A stretch of DNA of 64,000 bases from Phytophthora sp. 'mugwort' (Eukaryota > Oomycota > Peronosporomycetes > Peronosporales > Peronosporaceae). The stretch lies in NCBI GenBank assembly GCA_033558025.1, contig JAUCEF010000014.1, positions 1,426,001-1,490,000 on the forward strand, written 5' to 3'. Position 1 is the first letter of the stretch; every line of letters starts with the position of its first letter. Positions 46,932 through 57,854 of this stretch are shown one piece after another. Below the pieces are notes generated by a model. The model worked only from the letters and a program-made list of their open reading frames with translations. It did not search any database and had not been told where the DNA came from. Both the position numbers and the translations under genes were made by a program.

Positions 46932-47462
46932 TTGTTGTTGCTAATAATGAAGCGACAGTAGGTCGCGAGTACTTCAACCTGGGAAGAGTGACTCACCGCT
47001 TTCCGATCTTCATGAACTTCATTAACAGATTCGCCTGCTCAGCTCAAGCCGGGCATCGATAGCACCGAGGGAGTTAACAGCGCGCGGTGTGGTAGCAAGG
47101 CCCAGTACTGTTGAAACCGAGGGAGATGCACCGTGCTAATTTTGCGCAGGCGAAGATGGATTATGTGATCGACTGCACGGTGATATATGTGAATGAATGG
47201 TTAACTTGTGTCATACTGTGGACGTGTCAATACTTGGTTGTACCGAAACATGCTTTCAGTCGAGACTTCAAGTACTCATCATTTTTTTCACACCGATGTC
47301 ATCATCTCACAATAGTCTGGTCTGTTTAATGGTCCTGCAGGATATCTGAGTTGATACCCAGCATCGATGATAACTAACCCACACCAACAGCCATTAGCAT
47401 CTGCAAGTCATTGAAAGGTAAGATCTATTGAAATGTGTATTAATGCAAGTGCTGTTCTTGCC

Positions 47463-49640
47463 CTACTTGCTATATGTTTTGACAGCTTGACCGTATCGTT
47501 CGTGGATACCCCAGGCAGCTACGGGATCTTCACCAACTACATATTCTTCAGGGACGATGCCAACACCTGCTGCCTCAACTTCAGCAGTGCTACCAGTACA
47601 GCGTCGTTTGTTGTATCCTGGTTTACCGCAGTTGCTGCAGTTGCACTCGCTACGAGCGGCAAATGTTGCAGCATTGACCTGAGAGCGGAGAATCGGGTAT
47701 CTCATTGCTAGAATCATCACCTTCGTCGCTTGCCAGGTGAGACGAAGACTTTGTCCTTAAGAGCTCGAATACCCTCGCCCTTGTTTTTCTTTATTTTGCT
47801 GCCTCTCGCAAAATCGCTCCAGCGTTTGACCAGACTGGATGTAAAGTGGTGGTTGTCTTACTTGTTGAGTGAATGAAGGCTGAGCATATACAGGGAGCCG
47901 AATCGCCACGCACGAGAATGCTTCGTATTACTGCAGAACTCGGTACGCATGGTGAAAATACTTGCGCATATCGTGCTCGTGAGACGTTCCATTTTTTTCT
48001 TGAGCTTGTCCAAAACTCACCGCCTGAATATGCCGATACGACACTCTAAGTTACTCGGACACTACAGAGCGACTACAGGTACCGCTTTCCATGTCAATCT
48101 CCGCTAGCTGTGTACTACTTTCTGTGTTCTTCTTATCAAACGCATCAAAGGTAAAAGATGTGCGTCATTGCGGGGATGACAGTAAGTTTAGAACATGTAC
48201 CTTCTCCTGATCCAGCAATGCCTTGGCATAGATGTCATATCAACATTGGAATCCATCCACCCTTTGAAGAGCCTCTTTCTCTTCTGGCATATTGCGACAG
48301 CACGCGAGCAAATCAAAGAGCTCAACACCATTTTATATTGATGCACACGGCCCCACCGCAACCCATTGTTGTCACCTTTTTCGATGCAACTCGTGGTCCG
48401 AATGCCAAATAGTGGCAGGGGGCACCGTGCATCTGGACGTTGCCCCAGCTTGCGTTCAACCATTTCGTTTCTTCTGAGGTTGGTTGCATATTTCCAACCA
48501 CCGCCTAATATGTCGGGTGAATGCTACACATATAGCTCCAAACATGATCCACTACAACTTTATCCCCTAAAACCCTGTAATGCTGACCGGATATCGCTTA
48601 GCTAACGAGCAACCGTCGTATCGAAATCATCCATCTTATGGAGAGAGGAAATGTCACCATTCACGGTTTGTTGTTTCAAGTGAGGCGACTTGAATTTGTC
48701 CATCGTGTTAAATCGGATGTGGATAGAACAGAACTTGAGGTGTACATGTAGTCCCGCCCTTGCCAGAACTGCTTGTACCCCTAACTGCTTGCCTCTGTCA
48801 CAAACGGTTGGTCTATCGCGAAGGTTTAAACCTCCCGCGACGCAGTTGCAGAACCAAGTTGTCTAGTTTCTTTATGCACGTAGGCCACTGCAACGGAAAC
48901 GTTGTTCTTCTCTCTATCCTTGCCGATAAATGTCAAACAAATGCAGTGGTATGTCGGATCCTTCATGTGAGTGCCGCGCATTCCCACATATGTAGCAGAC
49001 TGTCTTGAACGCGCACGACACTACCAATGCTCGAAAGAAACGCCCCTTTTTTAATCCAACTGACCGCAAACTCTGGAGCCCTCGGTTTTCGATGCAAACT
49101 GTTCAAGAAAGCTAGGTAATCTGCCTTATTCGGCGAGCAGATCAGGCCTGTAGACTTTTAGCTTTCTGTATCGCTTGATAAACCAGCGGTGACTGACCCG
49201 ATACGTCCATACCGCCAATCATTTCACATTGGGTATGACTCTGTCTTTCGATGTGTTGTGGCCTTCTAAGATTGATGCCCTGAACCCAAGCAATTCCATC
49301 AGCTCATCGAGTGTTAACCGTGCAATGCTGCTGCAGCACTGCGCATGCGCACTTTAGCTTCGAGATGTACCACGATCTATCAGGTACATGGGAGAGCTTA
49401 GTCTTCAGCTTTTTACGCTTGCTATTACTCGACATGTCGAAGAACCGCTCTTCTCACTTAAGGCGACGGACCAGAGTGGGTCAGTTGCTGTACAAGACCA
49501 AGTCTTTATGCAACCCCACCCTTTGTCGCGCTCAACACCAAAGTTTTCATTAAACGCGTATCGCCTAATGAATCTCCCGGCCTCAGGTAAAACAGGGGAA
49601 AACGCGTGTAGCTCGGGAACTTCATATCCATGGATGTGCA
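47463..49640 (-). pseudogene. MULE transposase, broken
   Basis: Minus strand. The core is at about 48980-48600: GMRGTHMKDPTYHCICLTFI, then VAVAYVHKETRQ, VAGGFNLRDRPTVCDRGKQL, and HLKFCSIHIRFN. This is the MULE DDE order with the second Asp in CDRGKQ and the CxxH motif present. The first Asp, expected before GTHM, reads Arg. C-terminally (near 47660-47620) is CSNCGKPGYNKRRC, a zinc knuckle in which the His is Tyr. The N-terminal region (49640-49400) is only weakly recognisable. Several stops and frame changes occur, so it is non-functional. Confidence 0.75.
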
Positions 49641-49697
49641 CGCTCTCTGTTCCGCGAGTGCTGCTCAGAGCTAGAGGTTAGCCCTAAAATAAATAGT

Positions 49698-49768
49698 CAA
49701 TCATCTTGTTTGTGGTCTTTGCTTACATGGCATCATTCGTTGTGGTCTCTTATGATAAATATCCATTA
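49698..49768. repeat. MULE right terminal inverted repeat
   Basis: Inverse partner of 46859-46931. Confidence 0.75.
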
Positions 49769-49843
49769 TACGGTATTCGCAACAAGCCATAGCCTTGCCG
49801 ACTGTAGCAACATCACGTCCACGGATAGGTCGGATAACTGTAA
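49769..49843 (+). other. Mannanase spacer segment between MULE and Harbinger
   Basis: About 70 bp (CGCAACAAGCCATAGCCTTG then TGTAGCAACATCACG). They match the D-to-E spacer at 57790-57845 (CGCAAGCAGTCATAGTCTTG). The segment ends with TAA, the Harbinger target. Confidence 0.65.
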
Positions 49844-49856
49844 GAGCATCTCCACC
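49844..49856. repeat. Harbinger left terminal inverted repeat
   Basis: GAGCATCTCCACC after TAA. Confidence 0.8.
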
Positions 49857-49879
49857 GGCCAACGCTAACCACTACGCCA

Positions 49880-50340
49880 AGGGTTTTAGCGGAAAGAAAA
49901 ACACGTGGGAGTTTATGCTCCCCACCGGTCTCCGCTACACGATATATAAATTCTTCACCCGCTAAAACTTGCCGCTCGCCTGGTATATGGTACCGATATG
50001 GCGTAGCCCCACTAGATGGAGCGACTCTTTGTCCATCAGATTTCTTCAAAGCTGTGGAGCAAAAGAAGACCGAGCAGACCGCCGCATCAGCTTCGTGAAG
50101 ACGAAAGGAAAGAACTTCAGCTCGGAGGAAGCCTTCCGCTTTGTCTGTCTTACCTGAGCATCAGCAAAGACAGCACCAAAGGCACAAACCAAACTTCGAC
50201 ATTCTACGAGCGAATTGCAGACGACTTCAACGCCAGTAGGCCCGCTGGATCTGAACCTCGGAATATCAGTTCTTTGAGACCAACTGGCTTTCTTTTTTGA
50301 AGGCCTGTAGCAAGTTCACAGATGCGCATGCTGTTGTCAA
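49880..50340 (+). pseudogene. Harbinger Myb/SANT-like accessory protein, broken
   Basis: Plus-strand pieces read FSGKKNTWEFMLPTGLRY, then ERKELQLGG, LSYLSISKDSTKGTNQTSTF, YERIADDFNASRPAGSEPRN, and after a frame change LAFFFEGL or KACSKFTDAHAVV. The GTNQT...W/YERIA...N..RP order is typical of the Myb-like DNA-binding partner encoded by Harbinger elements. It is truncated where the mariner relic begins. Confidence 0.6.
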
Positions 50341-50345
50341 ACATC

Positions 50346-53170
50346 TTAGTCGACGCTGCGAAGTGGTGTCCGGTACTGAATCGATTGCAACGAGGCAAAG
50401 AGCCCCAGATCCAGAACGTTTAGATCCGGAGAGTTTGTCGGCTGGCATATCAGACGGATATTCCAGCCGTCACCTGTGCCAGCCGCCACCATGCGAGGCA
50501 TATGCGGCTTCGCATTGTCTTGTTGTATCAGGATCAGTCTGCCATGTTCACCCCTCGGCCACTTGAGTTTAATGGTGGGGATGACATACTTGAGTAGGTA
50601 CCTTTTGTACACGTCGCGATTTACCGTATCGATGTTGCGGGTACAGATAGCTTTTCGATCACAACCCGCACTATTCGCTCACCACCAGCTGACACGGCCC
50701 CGTCACCAAACGCAGCTTTCATGAACGTTGTCAGTATGCTCGACCAAGCCAATGACCAGTCGGTAGTTGGTGTTTCTTAAGGGTTCTTTATGCATTTTAT
50801 CTGCGGTGTATGCACTTAGTATCAGTGGTGGTGACGTAAGATCCAAATCAACTCGCCTTCTGAATTCACACGCGTTGATGAAATGGTAACTTATGCATCT
50901 TGGCGCCAGTACCTTTCAACTATTGTCACACTACGACAAAGATGTACGACGGCTGCGCCAACCACAGCGCGAGCCTACTACGGCAGCCCCAGTGTTCTTG
51001 ACGGCTGCACCACTCCCACTGTGGCTCATGTCTCAGAGACGACTACGCCCGTCGCAAGCCAATAAAGGAGCCGCCGACACCAAATTCAACGACGCCGGCG
51101 ACGACCACTCCGTGCCCGATGCAACTGAGTCAGCTACTTTAAAGCCCCACAATGCCAGGTCAACTACGCCATGTGCTGAGGCGGATCCGCCAACACTGCG
51201 ATGTCGTGTCCAACAACGACAAAGCCTGCAATGCCACTGCCAACGACCCTAGAGACGGATAAACCAATCCTCCGACGACGCTGTATCGTCCATGATTGAG
51301 ACGGCAATTCCGTCACCGACGACGTCATGCTCTCCAACGGCGATCGACGAAACCGGCAACACCTTGCTCGACAACCACATGCATAAACACGAGAGAGCCC
51401 GTCACAACGTTTCTGATGAGCTGTTCTGTTAGCAAACCGGCTGGTGCAGCGCAGGACGCACCTTCACGACTTCCCGCTCAGGTCTCCACCGTCGATCTTC
51501 GCACCTTGTCCGAAAAAAGGCAAGTGATTAAATGAGTCTATCGCAAAGCGTGCTACCCAAACGACGGTTTATCCCTTTTAGACAGGTTGAAAATGGACAA
51601 CGTTTTCTTCTTTCGTGTCGCAGCTAATCGTTTTTTTTGGTAGATCGATATTTTGGTCGGTATACCCGAAGTAGACCCGACCCATATATGGCCTGCATGA
51701 CACTTTATCAAACATAGGGGTGAAGACTTCTGGCAGTAGGACAGGATATCCGCCTCAACCAGCGGGACCAGCTCCTGATGTACATTGCTGCGAGCGGCTG
51801 ATCGGGTGAGCTGATCCCAGCAAGCTTCATAGATAATAGGTTGTCTAAAACGAATGAAACGGGACGATATTCTGGCACACAAGTTTGTGCAAACTAAACT
51901 GCTCCCGAAGCTAACACATTCGAGATGGTTGTCTGTAATATTAGCAAAATATATATCCTTGCGTTGTAGGACCTATATGAACGCACGCTCTTTCGGACGT
52001 GGACTACGCCACTGCGACTGGGTGTGTTGATACAGCAGGCAGCAGTGACAGAATAATGATACCGTAATACCACTATGATATCGGCATGTTCCGCATCAGC
52101 ACCCATTCGATCCGTCTGAGCACAATCAAGTCTCCCTCAGCACAAATTCAATCACATTAAATCAAATCCCACCAAGCCCGTTGAACGTAGCGGTATACTT
52201 CGCTTCGTATTATTTTCCGATGCATATCGCAAGTTGTTTTCGCAGGTTTGTGTACTCTGTGTTGACTGCTTTGACGGACGTCACGGGGAAGTTATTGGAC
52301 TTGTATGCACCTCCGTCCGTTTTTCAGATGGTGAAATGGGCGGGCGACGGCCGGAACTCTGCCTATGGAGAATGCTGACTTTTTGACGAGGTCCATTGAC
52401 GCTGCTCCGCTTAGCTTGGTAATGCTCAGTAAAAGGCCAAATTCCCAGTTTGCCGTCCCAGTACGTTTTCCGGCTTGGGTCGTACCTTCAGAAATATATA
52501 TTCATGATTTGTCAAAGGTATATCAAAAACAGCATGAATGTCAAAGTCTTACTGTGGGCGCGCTACACCCGCAAGAAACATTGTCTTGGGAATGAAGCGC
52601 TTGCTGCGCCAGCAGCTTCGCTGTGGCGGCTCTTCACCGTCAAGTACCAGGTACGATCGCTTGTCCTTCCTTGTCCGCATTAAACCACTTTTATCAACGT
52701 GGACCACGTCAATCATCGACTCAAACTTGTGCTTGTTTCGTCGATGAAAGACATGGCCCACTCAATGCGCTGCAGCTTGTTCTCGGTGTCAACGCAGGTG
52801 GATGCGTGAGGAGCGGCTCTGGAGCGTACCCTTTGAGACCATACTGCGCACAAGATGGCGTGACACGCCAGCAGTGGCCGCTGTGCGGCGAGACTTCTGT
52901 CGATCCTTCCAGAGTCACGCAGGAATTCACGATCCATGCGTGGACGCCCGCTGTTCTGCGCCTTCCGACCCTGTCAAAAGGTGCTGATGTTGCTTGCAGC
53001 CACTGCCTGGCGGTATCGAAGCAAAATTGAGCGGACGGTCGCACGATGACAGCGCAACCTTCTCCCAAATGCTGCGTTAGTTCCTCGGGGCAGAACACCA
53101 TTCCTCTAACCTCTAGGAGGCTGTCGATGATGGCACGGCGTTCCACATCGGTGGAATTCTTCATGGTGCT
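50346..53170 (-). pseudogene. Mariner-type (DDE_3) transposase, split and broken
   Basis: Minus-strand pieces: a start near 53170 with MKNSTDVERRAIIDSLLEV (helix-turn-helix region); 52761-52549 with MIDVVHVDKSGLMR (first Asp) and EEPPQR, PKTMFLAGVARPQ; 52480-52380 with YWDGKLGIWPFTEHYQAKRS. After an interruption (about 52370-50660) comes 50612-50346 with VYKRYLLKYVIPTIKLKWPR, LIQQDNAKPH (second Asp) and NSPDLNVLDLGLFASLQSIQ (third Asp region). All three catalytic aspartates can be read, but frames are broken. The roughly 1.7-kb interruption contains no recognised gene. Confidence 0.7.
50660..52370. other. Insert splitting the mariner transposase, unassigned
   Basis: Lies between two halves of the mariner coding region that would otherwise adjoin. 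Plus-strand frames at 50883-51535 are rich in Thr, Pro, Ala and Arg with repeated CCNACNACG-like codons. A minus-strand frame of 109 codons (51882-51553) shows no domain. It may be a non-autonomous insertion; ends were not found. Confidence 0.4.
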
Positions 53171-53509
53171 TGCTTTGGCTGGCTTGGTGGTGGTCTTGGC
53201 GCTGAGCGGGTAAATGGAAAATGACTGGCTTGAGGCATGGTGCGTTTGCTGCCACCAGCCCGTGCATATTTTGAGTTTCGCGCCCAAACGGGTACCAAAC
53301 GAAAGGTAAAGCCGCGCGCTTTCGTTTTGTCCAATCAGCACTCGAATAACATGTGCTGATGACAAGTAATTGGATAAAATGTTCGTTTGTTGCGTTTATA
53401 TCCGCCCAGAGGAAGTAGAATAGAATGAGATAGTACAAAGCGAAATGAATGCGTTCGTGTGTGGTAGAATCGTTCTTCGTCTTCACTAAAATACAAACTG
53501 ACCATGATG

Positions 53510-54832
53510 TTTAGCTTTCCACAAATGCTCAACGAGGTCTATTTGTAATGGGCGATATGCGACTTCGATCACGAAGTAGAGGTGCTTGGTCAAACGTCAA
53601 TGCACTGCTTGCCGCTGACGTGACTCGGGCGGGAACAATTTGAAGATGTTCAACTGAATTGTAGTCACCTCGCTCGTTCTCGATAATCATGTTGTGCATG
53701 TAACGGCAGCTTTCCAGATGCGCCGAAGCACGGCCTCACCACACCCACGTGCAGGTGCTGACAAAATCGCAAATCGTTCTTTCAATACGCCAAAGCACCT
53801 TTCTACATCCTTACGAGCTCCTTCCTGGAGCTTAGAGAGCAATTTTTATTTGGCTGTCTGCGGATTGGTGATGATTTTGACGAACACGGACCACTCGGGG
53901 TAGATACCGTCGTACAGTAAGTAGCATGACTTATGCCCACACTCGTTGATCACGCACTCATGAGTAGGCGTACCTCCGATTAGCCAGTTGATAATGACAG
54001 GAGAACGGCCCAAAACGTTGAGATCGTTATTAGACTCGGGAGTCCGATGAAAGCGTGCCAAATCCACACGTAGTTACAGCCTCTATTACCAGTGAGAATT
54101 TGCCGCCACAATCTTGATACTGGCCCTTCAAACTGCACGGGCAGTTTTTTCCACTCCCAGTGGGTGCAATCCAGTGACCCAAACTTGGCTGGAAATCCCC
54201 GGGCTTTATTAATGTTGGTATGGCGACGGATATCAGCTGCGGTTGGCTGCCGAAGAAACTCAGCGCCAAAGCAAGCGATAACTGAGTCGCTGAAGTGCCG
54301 CAGACAATCGCTGGCCGCAGTCTCTCTGATGCGAAGATACTCGTCCAAACTATCAGCCGTGGCACCGTAGCAGAACATGCGGACCGCAGCAGTAACCTTT
54401 TGGTGAGATGACAACCCAAGCTTTCCTGTAGCTTCGGGATGCTGGACGAAGTACGGGTTGTACTAGACGACAGCACCCCCCCACCCCCACCCCCCCCCAC
54501 CCCTCCTTGTCAAATAGGAGGCGATTCATGCGAAAAACGCCGGCGAAAGAGCTTTGCTGAGTACACGAGATCTGGCATAAGTAGTCACGCCATAGGCGCT
54601 GATGACCCCCTGTATGGTCACGATCGATGCTGGCCGCGTTACCTGGGCGAGACCCGCTGCGTTTCTTCTTCCTCTGCGGGGGATAGCATGTGAGAAGCAG
54701 GTCGGACACACATGGGAGTATGGCAGCGTCGCCGTCGTCCTCTTCTTCTGCGTGTGCCGTTAGCCAGCGCTTCATGACAGGGTTCATCGTGGCAGCTCGC
54801 GTGTTCTTTGGATTTGAGGAAGGGGGCCACAT
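53510..54832 (-). pseudogene. PIF/Harbinger transposase, broken
   Basis: Minus strand. The N-terminal piece 54832-54530 includes DHTGGHQRLWRDYLCQIS and RMNRLLFD. The core at 54414-53846 reads CYGATADSLDEYLRIRETAA, then INKARGFPAKFGSLDCTHWE with the first Asp in LDCTHW, WIWHAF, NNDLNVLGRSP (second Asp; the usual preceding His reads Asn) and DGIYPEWSVFVK (Glu). The C-terminal piece continues to about 53510 (EGARKDVERCFGVLKERFAI, LVEHLW). A G/C-rich run (54477-54506) corrupts the region after the N-terminal piece. Frame changes make it non-functional. Confidence 0.8.
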
Positions 54833-54943
54833 TTAGCGTGGCAAAACAGCGTTTACCGGTGGGGGGGCAAGTTTATATAGCGGAAACGTATTTGCTGGAC
54901 CGGGTTATCTTTCACGCTATCCGACCTTTATTTGGTGAAGACT

Positions 54944-54956
54944 GGTGGAGATGCTC
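54944..54956. repeat. Harbinger right terminal inverted repeat
   Basis: GGTGGAGATGCTC, the inverse of 49844-49856, followed by TAA. Confidence 0.8.
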
Positions 54957-54959
54957 TAA

Positions 54960-55578
54960 GTAAACATAAATATGAGATTACTATGCCCCTCCCTCATACC
55001 GTAGGCTCGTTGCTCGTTGGATTCTTTACGTCACAATCCCAGACAACATATGTCAAGCTTCGGATAAAACGTATGGATCGTCATTGTGAGTCTTCTCGAC
55101 GCCGTTGACTCACATTCTCCGGAATACAGTAATATAAAGCTATGCTCGCTCAGCCGTCACAGTATTCGATCTTGTCAACCATTACTGCAACAACATTGCA
55201 ATCGCAGCGCAGTTAATCATGTATTGAAGTTCAAGGATTGACAACATCCGTGCTACTGCCATCCGGGAGCGCAGAGAGCGGCTGGGCTGATGTGTAAATC
55301 GGTCTGGCTGGCAGATTCTGGCTCGTCGAGTCGACGGTCGACGCTGGCCGTACATCATTTTTCTCCCTATCACGGTAGCCACTCCTGCTGTGACCGATAC
55401 TCTAGACATCACTACTCTCGCTTTGCATTGTTTCCAGCTTGTCGAGCCACATAGGGTCCATAACCAGATGGTTCGACAGCAATTGAGACTAGCCTCTCTA
55501 CGGCACACTCCTCTCTCGCCAAGCGTGACGTGACTACGGTCTCTCTGCTATGAGCTCTTTCGCATACCATCACTTGAG
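54960..55578 (+). promoter_or_regulatory. Upstream region of mannanase D, lacking the distal block
   Basis: Continues the mannanase spacer after the Harbinger element (AGATTACTATGCCC, TTGACTCACATTCTCCGG, TATA-like GTAATATAAAG at 55129-55139). It then joins directly to sequence that in E lies about 270 bp further on (CAGCCGTCAC at 55151). The missing part corresponds to E 58004-58272 and includes the 44-bp block. From 55401 to the gene it is identical to E. Confidence 0.6.
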
Positions 55579-55595
55579 TCACTTGCAAACTTTCG
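55579..55595 (+). promoter_or_regulatory. Putative core promoter of mannanase D
   Basis: TCACTTGCAAACTTTCG, 25 bp before the ATG, as in the paralogs. Confidence 0.5.
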
Positions 55596-55619
55596 AGCTA
55601 CTACACGAATCGAGTTGAA

Positions 55620-57052
55620 ATGAAGGTTTTCGCTGCTGCCGCATCGCTTCTTGCGTCTCTGACTGTCCACACCGCCACAGCCGGCTACGTGACGACGTCG
55701 GGCACAAACTTCGAGTTGGACGGCAACCCGTTCTACATGTTTGGCACCAACGCATACTGGGCCTCGGAGACCGCTTGGGTGAGCTGTAGTAGCTCCTCCT
55801 ACTTCGAGTTGGCTGCGTATTGACTAATCTCTTGCTTGTGCCGCTGCAGAGCACGACGGACCTGGCTACGATCTTCAACACTATGGCCAACAACGACCTG
55901 ACCGTGTGCCGCACGTGGGGATTCGCCGACAGGACGGAGGCCGGCTCGGCGCCAAACAACATCGTGTACCAGTCGTGGGAGAACGGCAAGGCCACCGTCA
56001 ACGCCGGCGACAACGGTCTCGCTTACTTTGACAAAGTCGTCGCTGCAGCTAAAGTTGCCGGCGTCAAGCTGGTCGTGCCGTTCGTGAACAACTGGGCCGA
56101 TTACGGCGGCATTGGTGAGTTTGTTCCGAGAGTTTGATGGTCTAGTCACCGACTAACCGAAGTTTGTTTTGTACCTGCCAGATGTGTACGTCCAGCAGCT
56201 CGGGGGTAAGTACCACGACGACTTTTACACGGACAGCAAGATCAAGGCCGCGTATAAGAACTACGTCGCCAGCTTCGTCAATCGCTACAAGGTGCGGCAA
56301 CGAGCGACCCAGTTGGCACGAGAAAGCCTGATCTCACTTGAACTCTATGTTTGTGTGTTACGAGCCAGAACGAGGATACGATCATGGCTTGGGAGCTGTG
56401 CAACGAATGCCGCTGCGCCGGATCTGGGGCGACTGGGCCAGGCTTGCCGGAATCTGGAACTTGCACGGCGGGAACGATCAATGCCTGGATGACCGAAATG
56501 TCAGCGGTAAGTTAATTGATCTCCACCGTTCTAGCTGGTGATGTATCGTGACTCATCCAAAACGTTGTCCCCGTCTAGTATGTCAAAAGCTTGGACTCGA
56601 ACCACCTCGTGGCGTCAGGAAGTGAGGGGTTCATGAACACGGACAAAAACGTTTATGTGTACTCTGGGCCGTCTGGCGTGGACTTTGACGCCAATATCGG
56701 CATCCAAAACATCGATTATGGCGCTTACCACGCGTACCCGGACAGCTGGGGTGTGGCTCAAAGTCAGCACCAGTCGTGGGGTGAGAAGTGGATCAAAGAT
56801 CATGTCGCCTCCGGTCAGAAGGCTGGAAAGCCCGTCGTCATGGAGGAGTACGGTGTGAAAACCCAAGATGCCAAGGTGTACAAGGCTTGGAGCGACGCTG
56901 TGTACGCTACGGGGTCCAACATGCAGTACTGGGATTTCGGCCTTGCGTCGTTGAAGAACTACCGCGACGGCTACACCATCTACGACACGGACGAGATCTT
57001 CAAGAGCACCATCGTGCCTGCCGCGAAGGAATTCAAAAGTCGTCGTACTTAA
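55620..57052 (+). CDS. Secreted GH5 endo-beta-1,4-mannanase-like enzyme D
   Basis: Five exons: 55620-55778, 55850-56114, 56182-56291, 56369-56506 and 56579-57052. GT..AG introns are 71, 67, 77 and 72 bp, and the product is 381 aa. Signal peptide at 1-21. The GH5 barrel has CRTWGFAD, acid/base Glu191 in [16 protein letters not shown] at 275-282, nucleophile Glu314 in VVMEEYG, and MQYWDFG. It ends shortly after the barrel with KSRRT and has no Ser/Thr tail. The extra third intron after RYK is shared with C and E. The coding sequence and introns appear identical to E. It should be an extracellular hydrolase of plant mannans. Its upstream region is naturally deleted relative to E, so expression may differ. 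Confidence 0.9.
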
Positions 57053-57343
57053 GAATAGCATTAAAACGCTACTTGAGAGTAAGCACGTTGGACACCAAAG
57101 CGAGCTCACAAGAGTCGACCAATGAGTAATTCCATGTCAATGTCAAAAAGAAAGAAAAAGAATTTGGATGCACAAATACGGTCAAACCGCCAGATCACAT
57201 CCCTTTGCTTTTGCGAAGGAAAATGAGGGTGCAGTAATGTAGATCGCCAATTCTTACTGTGCACAATTGCTGTTAGGACACTAGCTTTCGGTATCGATAT
57301 TAATATTGTGCTTTCTACTCAAAATTCACATGCGCGATTCATC

Positions 57344-57854
57344 GAATGGCTTGCGTTCACTATTGCACACCGTTAAGTACGATTAATATTAATGGCGACC
57401 GCATAGACCAGGCATGATCAAATACCAACATCGAAATGCAACTTCAATAATGACATAAAATTATGAAATTGTAGACTATTTCCTCGATTTTCATCGATAT
57501 TACCAAATTCAAGCAAGGTGACGAACACGGAAATCCCAAAAATGAATGACCCCAACGATGTATGGTGACGCTAAAATTCATTTTCTTGAGGACTTAGAGT
57601 GCATGTGAGTCTGGGCGTACATTAATCGTACTATACGTATCAACAACCTGAAAATGTTTACAAAATTGCATTTGCAGGAGTTCAAATGTGGGCATAACGG
57701 AATTGAACCAAGTACATCATCATTCGATCTCTACTATCGGTAGGCAGTCAGCATGCGTCGCCATCCAGGCTCTGATATCACGGGACGAGAATGTGCTCGC
57801 AAGCAGTCATAGTCTTGCCAATGGTAGCAGCACGCCCTCGCAGAAAAGTCCCAT
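57344..57854 (+). other. D-to-E spacer, 3' flank portion
   Basis: Diverged relative to the flank behind E but in the same order: TTCATCGATATTACCAAATT, GTTTACAAAATTGCATTTGC, then the spacer repeat ATCTCTACTATCGG with CCAGGCTCTGATATC. AT-rich, no gene. Confidence 0.55.

Larger units (their letters stand above)
46859..49768 (-). mobile_element. Mutator-like (MULE) transposon
   Basis: A 2.9-kb element with long terminal inverted repeats: left 46859-46931, right 49698-49768 (inverted). They share TAATGGATATT, then GTAAGCAAAGACCACAAAC. It contains a decayed MULE transposase on the minus strand. It interrupts a mannanase spacer: sequences on either side join into the arrangement seen behind D. A clean 9-bp target duplication, usual for MULEs, was not found. 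Confidence 0.75.
49844..54956. mobile_element. PIF/Harbinger-type transposon containing a mariner relic
   Basis: Ends are the 13-bp inverted repeat GAGCATCTCCACC (49844-49856; inverse at 54944-54956), flanked by TAA on both sides (49841-49843, 54957-54959), the expected 3-bp target duplication. It carries the two genes typical of the superfamily: a Myb/SANT-like protein on the plus strand at the left and a DDE transposase on the minus strand at the right, both decayed. A mariner-type relic and about 1.7 kb of unassigned sequence sit between them. Outside the element the flanks join into a continuous mannanase spacer. Confidence 0.8.
55401..57343 (+). repeat. Direct repeat unit 1 (mannanase D copy)
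   Basis: Matches 58533-60475 at a constant offset of 3,132 bp, with no difference noticed over 1,943 bp. The first substitution upstream is at 55400/58532, and divergence downstream is abrupt at 57344/60476. Confidence 0.85.

Noticed and set aside
46850..49778. 9-bp target duplication of the MULE
   Set aside because: CTCTAATGC on the left and TACGGTATT on the right do not match, nor do shifted versions. The ends are probably eroded.
56615..57109. 164-codon antisense frames opposite exon 5 of D and E (also opposite C)
   Set aside because: Shadow frames created by codon bias of the mannanase exon.
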